64,000 nt of DNA from an uncultured Prevotella sp. (GTDB taxonomy: Bacteria > Bacteroidota > Bacteroidia > Bacteroidales > Bacteroidaceae), in assembly GCA_900770395.1 (NCBI GenBank), contig CAAGKM010000023.1, positions 124,001-188,000 of the forward strand, written 5' to 3'. Shown in pieces: positions 37,318 through 46,159 of the stretch. Numbering within the stretch: the stretch's first letter is position 1; each line of letters begins with the position of its first letter. A model generated the notes under the pieces. It saw nothing but the letters and a program-made list of their open reading frames with translations, did not search any database and was not told where the DNA came from. A program made the translations under genes and the position numbers.

Positions 37318-38181
37318 TTAATAACTCAATATCTCCGGACCGTTCTCGGTCATTACCAATGTGTATTCCCACTGTGCGCTTGGCAGCTCATCCTCAGTGA
37401 TTACCTCCCAGCCATATTCGTCGTCGGCATCTATAAACACCTTCCAGCTGCCCATGTTGATCATCGGCTCTATGGTGAACACCATTCCCGGGACGAGCAG
37501 CATGCCCTGTCCCTTGTGCCCCACGTGAACAACCTCGGGCTCTTCGTGGAACTCCAGTCCCACGCCGTGGCCGCAGAGGTCGCGCACAATACCGTAATGA
37601 TGTTTCTTCTCGGCATGTTTCTGTATGGCATGACCTATGTCGCCCACGAAACTATATGGACGCGCCGCCTCCACACCCAACTCAAGGCATTCTTTTGCTA
37701 CGCGTACCAGTTGTTCTTTCTCAGGAGTGGTCTTGCCGATGATAAACATGCGGCTGGCATCGGCATAGTAGCCGTCGAGGATGGTTGTGAAGTCAACGTT
37801 CACGATGTCGCCTTCCTGCAGAATATCGGTATCCTTAGGTATGCCGTGGCACACCACCTCGTTGATGCTTGTGCATACGCTCTTGGGGAATCCCTCGTAG
37901 TTAAGGCATGCGGGGATGGCGTTGTGACTCTTGCAGTAGTCCATGCAGATGTCGTCGATTTCCTGAGTGCTCATGCCTGCGTGTATGTGCTTTGCCACTT
38001 CATCGAGCACTCCTGTGTTTACAACTCCGGCGCGGCGTATTCCCTCAATCTGCTCCGGGGTCTTTATCAGCTCACGTGTAGGCACGAGCTTACCCTTATT
38101 TTCCCAGTACATCACCTGCTTGTCGAGCTCGGTGAGCGGCTGTCCTGGCAAACAGTGCCAACGTTTTTTCTTTCTAAGCAT
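37318..38181 (-). CDS. map: Methionine aminopeptidase, type I
   Basis: A 287-residue enzyme removing the initiator Met. The start at 38181 (MLRKKKRWHCLPGQPLTE) is preferred because the family's N-terminal extension begins there; an upstream in-frame start at 38238 would add 19 residues unlike the family. Metal ligands lie in NVDFTTILDGYYADASR, GHGVGLEFHEEP and FTIEPMI. The N-terminal LPGQPLTELDKQVMYW extension is typical of Bacteroidetes Map. Confidence 0.94.
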   Translation of the reverse strand: MLRKKKRWHCLPGQPLTELDKQVMYWENKGKLVPTRELIKTPEQIEGIRRAGVVNTGVLDEVAKHIHAGMSTQEIDDICMDYCKSHNAIPACLNYEGFPKSVCTSINEVVCHGIPKDTDILQEGDIVNVDFTTILDGYYADASRMFIIGKTTPEKEQLVRVAKECLELGVEAARPYSFVGDIGHAIQKHAEKKHHYGIVRDLCGHGVGLEFHEEPEVVHVGHKGQGMLLVPGMVFTIEPMINMGSWKVFIDADDEYGWEVITEDELPSAQWEYTLVMTENGPEILSY

Positions 38182-38253
38182 ATTGTTTATATCTTTGTTT
38201 ATCTTTATTCTTGGATTATGAATATTTCCCTTATCCACATTTCACATTTTCCC

Positions 38254-40581
38254 TTATTCGTAAATGTCGCTGATGTCAAGGGCATCAAGGTTGGGGTCGT
38301 CGCCCTCTGTGCCTCCCATGGAGCACGGGTCGTAGCCCTTTGGCAGGTCGAACACAGCTCCCTCGCTGTAGCCAAGCTGCTTGTCGTTGAACACCTTGCG
38401 CATGTAGTATGCCCATACAGGCAGAGCCATCGTTGCGCCCTGTCCCATGCTCATAGAGTCGAAGTGTATGTCGCGGTCGTCACCGCCTATCCACAGTCCG
38501 CTCACAAGGTTTGGCGTGAAGCCCATGAACCATGCGTCGCTGTTGTTGTTGGTGGTGCCGGTCTTTCCGCCCATCTCGCACTTCATGTTGTATTTGTAGC
38601 GTATGCGCCCGCCTGTTCCGCCGTCGATAACGCCCTTGAGCATATACAGCATCTTGTTGGCGCTTGCCTCGCTTATCACCTCGTTCATGCGTGGCTGGAA
38701 CTCAGCAATGATATTGCCGTCGTTGTCGCATATCTTGGTGACGTAGTATGCCGCCGCACGTATGCCGTGGTTGGCAAATGCGGTGTAGGCGCTCACCATC
38801 TCCTCTACGGTGATCTCGCACGGACCGAGGCAGAGTGCCATAGACGGGTGTATGTCGGGATTGTTTATGCCATATTCGCGCAGCAGGTCAACAAATGCCC
38901 TCGGGTTCTGCTTGCTCATCACGTAGGCTGAAATCCAGTTGTTCGACTGTGCCAGTCCCCATTTCAGTGTCACCATCTCGCCGTAGCGTGCATGTCCGGC
39001 ATTGCGTGGCGTCCACGGCTGTCCTGCCACGGTGTAGGTTTGCTGCACGTTTGGTGCGAGGTCGCATGGCGACATGCCGTTTTCCATGGCAAGCGAGTAT
39101 AGGAACGGCTTTATGGTGGAGCCGACCTGACGGCGGCCCTCGCGGCACATGTCATAACCGAAGTGCATGAAGTCAAGACCGCCCACGTATGCCTTCACGG
39201 CACCGTTGCGCGGGTCCATGCTCATGAATCCGCAGCGCAGGAATGACTTGTAGTAGCGTATTGAGTCGAGCGGCGACATGATGGTGTCCACATCGCCGTG
39301 ATATGTGAACACGGTCATCTCTACGGGCTTCTTGAACTCTTGCATGATGGCATCTTCGTCCAGTCCCTGTGAGCTCAATATGCGGTAGCGCTCTGTCTGT
39401 CGCACCGACCTCATCAGTATCTTCTTTATCTGCTGCGGAGTGAGGTTGCCCGAGAACGGGGCGTATGCCTTTCCGCGTATCTGGCGGTTGAATGCCGGCT
39501 GCAGGAATTTCACCACATGCTCTCTCACAGCCTGTTCAGCGTAGCGCTGCATCCGCGAGTCGATGGTGGTGTAGACTTTCAGACCGTCGGCGTATACATT
39601 ATAGTGACTGCCGTCTTTCTTTGTGTTTTTGTTGCACCACCCGTAGAGTGGGTCTGTCTCCCAGAGAATGGAGTCCTGATTGAACTTCACATAATTCCAC
39701 GAGGGATAGTTGGCGCGCTCGGGTCGCTTAGCCATCATATAGCGGCGCAGCATGTCGCGGAAGTACACCGCCGGTCCATCCTTGTGGTCAGCCACGTGGA
39801 AGTTGAGCTTCAGCGGCTCAGCCTTGCAACTGTCATGTTCCTCCTGGCTGATGTAGTTTGCCTTGAGCATCTGCCCCAACACCACGTTGCGGCGCTCCTC
39901 GGCACGCTCGGGATAGCGCACGGGATTATAGTATGACGGGTTCTTGCACAGTCCCACGAGCATTGCGCTCTCGTTGATTGTCAGGTCCTTTGGCTCCTTG
40001 CCGAAATATGTGTTTGCGGCGGTCTTTATGCCCACGGCATTGTGCAGGAAGTCGAAGTAGTTGAGATACATGGCTATAATCTCGTCCTTGGTGTAGTTGC
40101 GCTCCAGCTCCACGGCTATCACCCACTCAATGGGCTTTTGCAGGGCGCGCTCCATGGTGTTCTCAGCCTTGCCCGAATAGAGCTGCTTTGCCAATTGCTG
40201 CGTGATGGTGGAACCTCCTCCGGCGCTCTTCTGTCCCATCAGTCCGCGCTTCACGATGGCGCGCCCCAGGGCATAGAAGTCTATGCCCGAATGATTATAG
40301 AAACGTGCGTCCTCTGTAGCGATAAGTGCGTGGATGAGCGACGGAGCCAGCTGCGAGTAGTCCACACAGATGCGGTTCTCGCGGTCGTAGTTCCATGTGC
40401 CTATCACCTTGCCGTCGGCACTGTAAATCTGTGTGGCGTAGCGGTTGATGGGGTTCTCCAGGTCATGGATTGGTGGCATGTATCCTATTTTGCCTTCCCT
40501 TATGGCATAAAATGCGTATGATACTCCCAACACTGAGAGTATCAAAAGCACCCATAATGTCCGTATAAATATCTTTCTCAT
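38254..40581 (-). CDS. Bifunctional class A penicillin-binding protein (PBP1A-like)
   Basis: A 775-residue inner-membrane enzyme that polymerises and cross-links peptidoglycan. The ATG at 40581 is chosen; it gives a signal anchor (IFIRTLWVLLILSVLGVSYAFY). The GT51 glycosyltransferase domain has EDARFYNHSGID and GGSTITQQLAKQLY. The transpeptidase domain has the SxxK motif in GSTIKPF, the SxN motif in QSNNW and the KTG motif in GGKTGTT. All catalytic motifs are intact, in contrast to the transpeptidase-like lipoprotein at 45257. Confidence 0.95.
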   Translation of the reverse strand: MRKIFIRTLWVLLILSVLGVSYAFYAIREGKIGYMPPIHDLENPINRYATQIYSADGKVIGTWNYDRENRICVDYSQLAPSLIHALIATEDARFYNHSGIDFYALGRAIVKRGLMGQKSAGGGSTITQQLAKQLYSGKAENTMERALQKPIEWVIAVELERNYTKDEIIAMYLNYFDFLHNAVGIKTAANTYFGKEPKDLTINESAMLVGLCKNPSYYNPVRYPERAEERRNVVLGQMLKANYISQEEHDSCKAEPLKLNFHVADHKDGPAVYFRDMLRRYMMAKRPERANYPSWNYVKFNQDSILWETDPLYGWCNKNTKKDGSHYNVYADGLKVYTTIDSRMQRYAEQAVREHVVKFLQPAFNRQIRGKAYAPFSGNLTPQQIKKILMRSVRQTERYRILSSQGLDEDAIMQEFKKPVEMTVFTYHGDVDTIMSPLDSIRYYKSFLRCGFMSMDPRNGAVKAYVGGLDFMHFGYDMCREGRRQVGSTIKPFLYSLAMENGMSPCDLAPNVQQTYTVAGQPWTPRNAGHARYGEMVTLKWGLAQSNNWISAYVMSKQNPRAFVDLLREYGINNPDIHPSMALCLGPCEITVEEMVSAYTAFANHGIRAAAYYVTKICDNDGNIIAEFQPRMNEVISEASANKMLYMLKGVIDGGTGGRIRYKYNMKCEMGGKTGTTNNNSDAWFMGFTPNLVSGLWIGGDDRDIHFDSMSMGQGATMALPVWAYYMRKVFNDKQLGYSEGAVFDLPKGYDPCSMGGTEGDDPNLDALDISDIYE

Positions 40582-40605
40582 ATATAAAAAATATATATTC
40601 GGATG

Positions 40606-40640
40606 CAAAATTAATGAAAAATATTGAATTAATGTTCAAA
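40606..40640 (-). promoter_or_regulatory. Putative promoter of the PBP1A gene
   Basis: Minus strand: TAATTTTG (40613-40606). A TTTG at 40640-40637 is 23 bp upstream, slightly wide of the usual spacing. The -7 box lies upstream of the ATG at 40581, which argues against the longer TTG start at 40608. Confidence 0.5.
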
Positions 40641-40740
40641 CATCGTCATTAGTTTGTTTTTTTAACGAAAAATAAAGGAAACTTGTTTGCCGGTAATAGT
40701 AATTACATCTGTATGTAATAGTTTTGAAACATCATAGCCT

Positions 40741-40748
40741 TATCTTTG
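40741..40748 (+). promoter_or_regulatory. Putative -7 element for the small ORF
   Basis: TATCTTTG followed by CAGCG fits the Bacteroidetes -7 box, 42 bp upstream of the ATG at 40791. No TTTG lies at the normal distance. Confidence 0.45.
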
Positions 40749-40790
40749 CAGCGTGAAAGGATATAGTCATAAATAAAAAAAGAACTGAAA

Positions 40791-40892
40791 ATGAAAAAGG
40801 AAAAGGCTTTAAAGATTGTCGCCTGGTATGATTGGGCGAGGGTGGTGCTGCTGGTGACGCTGGTGGCACTCGGTGCGATTGCGCTCTGCTGA
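40791..40892 (+). CDS. Small single-span membrane protein (33 residues)
   Basis: A short ORF with a lysine-rich start (MKKEKALKIVAWYDWAR) followed by one hydrophobic helix (VVLLVTLVALGAIALC) up to the stop. It lies alone between a -7-like promoter element and a strong hairpin at 40980, which is the layout of a real small-protein gene. The family is unknown; an envelope-located regulator is possible. The evidence is composition and flanking signals only. Confidence 0.45.
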   Translation: MKKEKALKIVAWYDWARVVLLVTLVALGAIALC

Positions 40893-40979
40893 CAGAACTC
40901 TTCAGTATAGCGAGACGGAGACCATTGGTGACTGGAGCATTGGAACTCAATAATAATCTTGCAAAATGAGAAAATAAGG

Positions 40980-41023
40980 CAGGTTCTAAAACTCTATGTA
41001 AAAACATGTTGTTTTAGAACCTG
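40980..41023. terminator. Hairpin between the small ORF and the 41041 gene
   Basis: CAGGTTCTAAAAC (40980-40992) and GTTTTAGAACCTG (41011-41023) form a perfect 13-bp stem. It can end the plus-strand small transcript and the minus-strand sigma-operon transcript. Confidence 0.7.
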
Positions 41024-41040
41024 TCTTTGAAAAGAGAGAA

Positions 41041-41967
41041 TCATTTTTTGTCTAATATAACAATTGCCTCATTCATCATGCCGCTTAAAAATGGGTCTGG
41101 ATTTGTTTTTTGCAACTTGTTCTTCATGTCAATGAGGCTTGCCTGACATGTTTCGCGCTCGTTGTTACTTAATAGTTTTACGTGTTTCTTGCAGAGCTGC
41201 ACAAGTTTCACGGCGATTCCTGTCTGCAGCGCCTTCTGTTCAACGTGTTTGATGGCATCGAGGAAAGCCACGCGCAGATTTCCGAACATTATCATGAAGT
41301 CGCTGTCATCTGAGATGTTTTCGATGTCAGTGTCAATATCCATATTTGTGCCATTGCCGCTGGTAATCACACGCACCTCGTTGCCGTCCACTATTGTTGT
41401 GGCAGATGACAGGTCTATGTTTTTCAGTTTCCTCAACGATGACAGTTTCTTCAGTGAATCCCAGGTGTCCGACTGATTTTGTGGCTTGTTTCCGTAAATT
41501 CTGTACAGCAGGCATCGCATGGCATCGCCCTCGTCATACCACACCATGGCATATACAAACCGCTTGTCGGAATTTCCTTTGTCGTTGACAAAAAGCAGCC
41601 AATAGTTGTGTCTCGGATTCGAGCAGAACAGAATGTTGTATTCCTGATTGGGGCCATATGAGACGTTGTATCTCTCGGTTGGCTGGTTCTTTCCCTGATA
41701 CACAAAGCGGTATCCGTCAGTCGCGTCCATTTCGAAGGCTTCCTCCACCTTTTTTATCTTTGAAAAGTGTTTCTTGTTAACCCTCAGCACCGTACAATAG
41801 CAGTAGGTTGTGGGGTTGGCGTTGTCACCGTCGAGATACCTGTTTGCCTTCACCTTTTCCACCGACTTGTCGTTTGCCAGGTTTTCCATTTCCTTGATGA
41901 CGTTTTTCTGTGCCGTCATTCCTGTTGCCATCATTATCATGGCTGCCGTAATAAAAGCCTTTTTCAT
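41041..41967 (-). CDS. Secreted protein of unknown function
   Basis: A 308-residue protein if begun at the ATG at 41967, which directly precedes a signal peptide (KKAFITAAMIMMATGMTAQ); an ATG at 41988 lies 7 codons earlier. The mature part has a mixed alpha/beta N-terminal half (TTYCYCTVLRVNKKHF, RYNVSYGPNQEYNILF) and a Lys-rich helical C-terminal third. No family is recognised. It follows the ECF sigma/anti-sigma pair, so it is probably a member of that regulon. Confidence 0.75.
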   Translation of the reverse strand: MKKAFITAAMIMMATGMTAQKNVIKEMENLANDKSVEKVKANRYLDGDNANPTTYCYCTVLRVNKKHFSKIKKVEEAFEMDATDGYRFVYQGKNQPTERYNVSYGPNQEYNILFCSNPRHNYWLLFVNDKGNSDKRFVYAMVWYDEGDAMRCLLYRIYGNKPQNQSDTWDSLKKLSSLRKLKNIDLSSATTIVDGNEVRVITSGNGTNMDIDTDIENISDDSDFMIMFGNLRVAFLDAIKHVEQKALQTGIAVKLVQLCKKHVKLLSNNERETCQASLIDMKNKLQKTNPDPFLSGMMNEAIVILDKK

Positions 41968-42009
41968 ATTGTATGTCATTTTTATCATTTGTCCTTTAAC
42001 TCCTTCTAA

Positions 42010-42678
42010 CTAATATGTTTCCTCTATATAATAGCTGTCGTCGTCCGTCCACTCTTCAAACTCAGCCACTGCGATGGCATTTTTCTGCATGACGGTGTTC
42101 AGGTCGATTTTCTGCTGCATATACACAGCCTGTATCAGCAAATCGGTCTGGTGCACAGCTTCCTCAATGTCTATCTTCATGCTGTCGGCATTGTCTGACG
42201 CTTCTGCAAGATAATGTCTTGGCACAGGCGGAGTCTCGCGCAGACGCTTGGGCCTCATCACTTTTTTCTTCACAGTCTTGCGCTCATACGGCACAATTTT
42301 CACCTTTGTCGTGTCAGCGCTTACATCGGTCTTTGCTGTGTCGTGTGCGGTTGTCATTGCCACGCAGTCACCGGAATCATGAGGATTCTGTTGCTCTGTT
42401 CCGCTCCATCGCCATGCGCCGATGACTATCAGCAGTGCCACTGCCGCGGCGGCACAATAGCGCATCCACATATTTATATTGTAATGACGTGTGTCACCGC
42501 CAAACATTGCAAACATCTCCCTGTATGCCTGCCAGTCGTCCTCGGGAATGCTGTCAGGAGCTTTCTTGCGTCTCGCTTTTCTGAAATATTCAGCCAGCAT
42601 GCTCTCCTCTTCTACCGAGGTCATGCCGTCCATATATTTCTGCAGGAAATCCTTTATGTTACTGTCGTTTATCTTCAT
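42010..42678 (-). CDS. Membrane anti-sigma factor-like protein
   Basis: A 222-residue protein with an acidic cytoplasmic N-terminus (about 1-75; LQKYMDGMTSVEEESMLAEYF resembles zinc-less anti-sigma domains of Bacteroidetes), one membrane span (about 82-100; YCAAAAVALLIVIGAW) and a basic periplasmic region. Its start overlaps the stop of the ECF sigma gene (ATGA), the standard sigma/anti-sigma layout. Confidence 0.8.
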   Translation of the reverse strand: MKINDSNIKDFLQKYMDGMTSVEEESMLAEYFRKARRKKAPDSIPEDDWQAYREMFAMFGGDTRHYNINMWMRYCAAAAVALLIVIGAWRWSGTEQQNPHDSGDCVAMTTAHDTAKTDVSADTTKVKIVPYERKTVKKKVMRPKRLRETPPVPRHYLAEASDNADSMKIDIEEAVHQTDLLIQAVYMQQKIDLNTVMQKNAIAVAEFEEWTDDDSYYIEETY

Positions 42679-43211
42679 TGCCTGTCGCGTTTTTTCAAAT
42701 CCTCAAATATCTTTCTCCGTGCCGATGACAGCATTGTCGCCACCGATGCCGCTGTAATACCCAATATGCGCGCTATCTCGCCGTTGGACTTCTGCTCCAC
42801 CTGCCTCATGGTCATCACCTGCATCTCTCTGTCGGGCAGCGAGGCAATGCGCTTTTTCAGCCAGCGTTCGTCCTCGTCCATCTCCATCATCCCGTGGGGT
42901 GATGCCGTGCGGGTGTCGGGCGGTTGCCATTCTCCGCTTCTGCCTTCCGGCACGCCGTCAATGGCAACAATTAGCTTTGAGGTCAGCTTTCTGTGACGTG
43001 AAGAGTCGATGACCAGATGGCGCGTGGCTATCCTCACCAGCCTGTTGGCATGCTGTATGTCGCACAGGTCGCTGTGCACTGCCCACAGTTTCAACATTGC
43101 GTCCTGCGCCACGTCATCGGCATCAGCCATGCCCAATCCCATCATACGGGCTTGTGCCACAGCCTGTTGCCGCAGTGCGGCTGCAATAGATTCAAATGTT
43201 TTCTGGTTCAT
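42675..43211 (-). CDS. ECF-type RNA polymerase sigma factor
   Basis: A 178-residue sigma-70 family protein. Region 2 is visible around DADDVAQDAMLKLWAVHSDL with a following helix (ANRLVRIATRHLVIDSSRHR), and region 4 as a helix-turn-helix (LPDREMQVMTMRQVEQKSNGEIARILGITAASVATMLSSARR). It is co-transcribed and translationally coupled with the anti-sigma factor. Confidence 0.93.
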   Translation of the reverse strand: MNQKTFESIAAALRQQAVAQARMMGLGMADADDVAQDAMLKLWAVHSDLCDIQHANRLVRIATRHLVIDSSRHRKLTSKLIVAIDGVPEGRSGEWQPPDTRTASPHGMMEMDEDERWLKKRIASLPDREMQVMTMRQVEQKSNGEIARILGITAASVATMLSSARRKIFEDLKKRDRQ

Positions 43212-43239
43212 CGTCTCTTCCCGTCGGCTATCATGAAAA

Positions 43240-44256
43240 TTATGGCTGCGCCTCTATTCCGTTGGGCGAAAAGGCAGAGCGTTCCATACTGCTGCCGGCA
43301 CTCATGGTCTGCGACCTTTTCAGGTTGTTGTCGTAAATGTTGCCCGACCCTCTTTTCTGCTTGCTATACATATTTGTGACGCCCGAAAGCCTCATGTCGC
43401 CGCTGCCATACAGCTTGGCGGTAAGGTTAGAGCACGAATTGAAGTCGGCTGTCATGTCGCCGCTGCCCATCAGATTTACGCTCGACTTGACTGTCTTGAT
43501 ATTCTTTATTTTCATATCGCCGCCATACTGCTTTACATCCAGAGTTTTACAGTTAATTGACGATAGTGTCATGTCACCGCTACCCTGAAGGGTTGCTGAC
43601 ACAATATCGGCACTGCTCACTCTGTTTAGATTCATGTCGCCGCTGCCTTGCAAGTTTACTACCAGCTTGGGGCTGTCAGCATCGCCCATCTCAAAGTCAC
43701 CGCTGCCTTGAAGCTGAAGCAAGGCTGTCTCGGAAGTGCTCACCTTATTTATCTTCATGTCGCCACTGCCCTGCAGGTTTGCCGTAAGATTCTTACATTC
43801 AATGTTGTTGAAATCCATGTCACCGCTGCCCTGCAGATTGAGCTTTAGCAGGTCTGATTTAACAAGCCCCTTTGCCGTGATGTCGCCGCTGCCTATTAGG
43901 TTCATCTGCGTGACCACAGGCGAGGTTACATACACTGTCACGTCATCCGATGTTCTGGAGATAACCGTCACTCCTGCTATTTTATTTGTGCTTATGGTCA
44001 GCGTCCCGTTCTTTACCTCCGTGGTTATCTTGTCCATCATGTTGTCCGGGGCCACAACCTCCACCTTTGTTGTCTTTCCTTGGGAGTACACCACATCGTA
44101 ACTGCCTATCAGCGTCACCGCGTCAAAGTTTCCCACCGTGCGTGTCTCACGTTTCAGGTCGCGGTCTGCCACCTTCACCATATTGTCTCCCTGTTCACCT
44201 GCCTTGCAGCCACTCATTGCTATCATTATGGCTGCTGCCATCAATATCTGTCTCAT
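43240..44256 (-). CDS. GIN-domain (DUF2807) lipoprotein with GSGDM repeats
   Basis: A 338-residue lipoprotein (signal peptide with lipobox ending MSGC) of the head-GIN/DUF2807 family. The mature part is a right-handed beta-helix built from about nine turns, each ending in GSGD or a variant (QGSGDM, MGSGDM, YGSGDM) every 20-23 residues; one turn has YGGDM instead. Such proteins sit on the outer membrane of Bacteroidetes; no biochemical function is settled. It lies 28 bases upstream of the sigma gene in the same direction. Confidence 0.9.
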   Translation of the reverse strand: MRQILMAAAIMIAMSGCKAGEQGDNMVKVADRDLKRETRTVGNFDAVTLIGSYDVVYSQGKTTKVEVVAPDNMMDKITTEVKNGTLTISTNKIAGVTVISRTSDDVTVYVTSPVVTQMNLIGSGDITAKGLVKSDLLKLNLQGSGDMDFNNIECKNLTANLQGSGDMKINKVSTSETALLQLQGSGDFEMGDADSPKLVVNLQGSGDMNLNRVSSADIVSATLQGSGDMTLSSINCKTLDVKQYGGDMKIKNIKTVKSSVNLMGSGDMTADFNSCSNLTAKLYGSGDMRLSGVTNMYSKQKRGSGNIYDNNLKRSQTMSAGSSMERSAFSPNGIEAQP

Positions 44257-44431
44257 AAATTCTATTTGTATTTTTGTTATTAATTATTTTAATTTTTCGT
44301 GCTGGCTCACGTTTGCCTTCATTTACATAAACGTACGAAAATATATTTCTCAATGCCACATTCCCATTTTTTAACTTATTTTTAGAAACATCCTTTCCCC
44401 ACAAACGTGCGATATATTTTTCTAAACGATA

Positions 44432-44557
44432 CGTTTAGAATCGCAAACGTAGAGAACAGAATCCTAAACGATACATTCAGAATTGCCAATCAAGCATTTA
44501 GAAACGCCAATCGCCGATTCAGAGTCACCAATCGGTGATTTAATAATCAGATTTACC
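44432..44557. repeat. Six-unit degenerate array, 21-bp period
   Basis: Related cores (CATTCAGAATTGCC and variants such as CATTTAGAAACGCC and GATTCAGAGTCACC) start at 44432, 44453, 44474, 44495, 44516 and 44537. The units are degenerate but the period is exact. With the terminator it accounts for the 44257-44692 gap, in which no gene is seen. Confidence 0.7.
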
Positions 44558-44621
44558 GAAAACGCAATCGCATTTTCACGGTGACGTTTTTTGCGTTTTT
44601 CAAAAGTACAGGAAAGGAAAA

Positions 44622-44653
44622 GGGCATATCAAGAAATTTAATCTTGATACACC
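44622..44653 (-). terminator. Terminator after the 44693 gene
   Basis: On the minus strand GGTGTATCAAGA pairs with TCTTGATATGCCC around an A/T loop and is followed by TTTTCCTTT. Confidence 0.65.
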
Positions 44654-44692
44654 CTCGATAAATAATAATATTGTGATTATTTCATGGCATTG

Positions 44693-45244
44693 TCATTCTG
44701 CCTTTTCTTCTGCAGCCATCCTCACCTTAAACTCATCGGCTTTTTCAAAAAATCTATCGAAATAAAAAAACATCAAATCATCTAATGCAGGAATCTCATT
44801 TATGAATACAGTACCGACAGAAGAATGAATATACATCTTTTGCAGCTTGTCATTAATGGCGTATGAGACACATGGCTCTGGATAGTCAAGATTCAAATCA
44901 TTGATAACACGCCTTGCCTTTGCCAGCCTGTCGATGTCATCCAAATCAATTTCATACCAAAACAAAAACCATATTTCAATAAACTTGAGACCGCAAAAAA
45001 TAGAAAAATGACCTCCTTGATACTTAAAATTAAGTTTATTCGTAGCTTCCTTATCTCTTTCCACCTTACAATTCATGCTGCGGAGTACTTTCATACACAA
45101 TTCTATGCATTCTTCTTGTGTTTGTTCCCCTACCTCCCGTTTGATATACTCGCCCGATTGATGCGTTTCTGCATTTCTGGTGCTTATTCCATATATTGTA
45201 AAACAGATTAAAGCAGCGATGAGCATAATAATGATTATTTCCAT
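44693..45244 (-). CDS. Membrane-anchored YbjN-like protein
   Basis: A 183-residue protein with an N-terminal membrane helix (IIIIMLIAALICFTIYGIS) and an alpha/beta domain (about 40-170: TQEECIELCMKVLRSMNC, FKYQGGHFSIFCG, LAKARRVINDLNLDYP, MYIHSSVG) whose order of elements resembles the YbjN/type III secretion chaperone-like fold. The assignment is by eye and uncertain. It lies 12 bases downstream of the transpeptidase-like lipoprotein gene. Confidence 0.6.
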   Translation of the reverse strand: MEIIIIMLIAALICFTIYGISTRNAETHQSGEYIKREVGEQTQEECIELCMKVLRSMNCKVERDKEATNKLNFKYQGGHFSIFCGLKFIEIWFLFWYEIDLDDIDRLAKARRVINDLNLDYPEPCVSYAINDKLQKMYIHSSVGTVFINEIPALDDLMFFYFDRFFEKADEFKVRMAAEEKAE

Positions 45245-45256
45245 ACAACTAACGTT

Positions 45257-46153
45257 TTATTTGTTATCATTACATATTATATAATCCACAATCTGCCTGA
45301 ACACATCGCCAGCCATTCTGCTGCCGCTGACGGGCAATCCCCGTTTATTGATAGTCACGATGATGCTGTACCGTGGATTGTCGGCAGGAAAGTATCCGCA
45401 GAACTCCGCAGCATACATATCTTTTTTAAGATTGATTGTGCCCGATGCTCCAGCCACCCTAACCTTTTCCGATGCAGCATGTAGTGCCAAACCGTCCGTT
45501 ACGGTATACTCCAAAGTCATTCTCATGCTGTCTACAGTAGCTTTATCTGCGATGTCTCCACGAGCTATGGCATTGATAAACTTCAGGTTCTGCATCGGAG
45601 TGGTGAGGATGCCATACCCTATCGGGTTATACACCAGACTTGTGTCTGTCAACAGATAGCCATATCTGGCGAGCGCCGTGGCAAATGCCCTGCCGTTTCC
45701 GAATGCCTTCTTCGCAATCTTATAGCCAGCAACATTGGAAGATACGCCTAAACTCTGCTTCACTGTCAGCTTCCCGTATCCACCACGGCTCCAGTTGTGG
45801 TCAAATAATGTGTCCGTTCCAATCGCCAGCACACCCTCACCTACATCCACTGTATCAGACAGTTTCACGGCTTTCGTCCCCAATGCAGCCAACAGCGTGG
45901 CTACACGCACCAGCCCAGACTCCTGCTGCGTGGAATCCATACCTGCCGCAGCCTTTACCTTTCCCGTCTGCACCTCTATCACTATTGCCTGTCCTGACGT
46001 GGCTTTCAGCTCCACCATCTTCTGCCGAAGCAAAGAATCCACCGCCACTTGCAGCCCTTCGTCAATATCCGACTCTTGCATTACATTCTGTTTCGCTGGG
46101 CTGCATGCCATTATCATGGCGATGCAAGCCAAGAAAATTATAATCCGTTTCAT
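45257..46153 (-). CDS. Transpeptidase-like lipoprotein lacking catalytic motifs
   Basis: A 298-residue lipoprotein (lipobox IMACS, Cys at 17). The body follows the C-terminal half of class B penicillin-binding transpeptidases: IVIEVQTGKVKAAAG, ATLLAALGTKAVKLSDTVDVG, LTVKQSLGVSSNVAGYKIAK (the SxN motif is kept as SSN), IGYGILTTPMQNLKFINAIARG and AGASGTINLKKD. Where the family has the nucleophile box (GSxxKP) it reads GLVRVA, and where it has KTGT it reads ASGT. The Ser and both Lys are thus missing, so it should not cross-link peptidoglycan; it may bind peptides or regulate true PBPs. Confidence 0.8.
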   Translation of the reverse strand: MKRIIIFLACIAMIMACSPAKQNVMQESDIDEGLQVAVDSLLRQKMVELKATSGQAIVIEVQTGKVKAAAGMDSTQQESGLVRVATLLAALGTKAVKLSDTVDVGEGVLAIGTDTLFDHNWSRGGYGKLTVKQSLGVSSNVAGYKIAKKAFGNGRAFATALARYGYLLTDTSLVYNPIGYGILTTPMQNLKFINAIARGDIADKATVDSMRMTLEYTVTDGLALHAASEKVRVAGASGTINLKKDMYAAEFCGYFPADNPRYSIIVTINKRGLPVSGSRMAGDVFRQIVDYIICNDNK

Positions 46154-46159
46154 TTTGAG

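Noticed and set aside
37201..38931. A 576-codon open frame on the plus strand
   Set aside because: It is antisense to map and PBP1A, both with all catalytic motifs; the plus frame has no recognisable domain.
43337..44101. Regular short repeats resembling a CRISPR array
   Set aside because: They are the codons for GSGD turns inside the GIN-domain gene on the minus strand; spacing is 60-70 bp with no conserved repeat length, and the reading frame is continuous.
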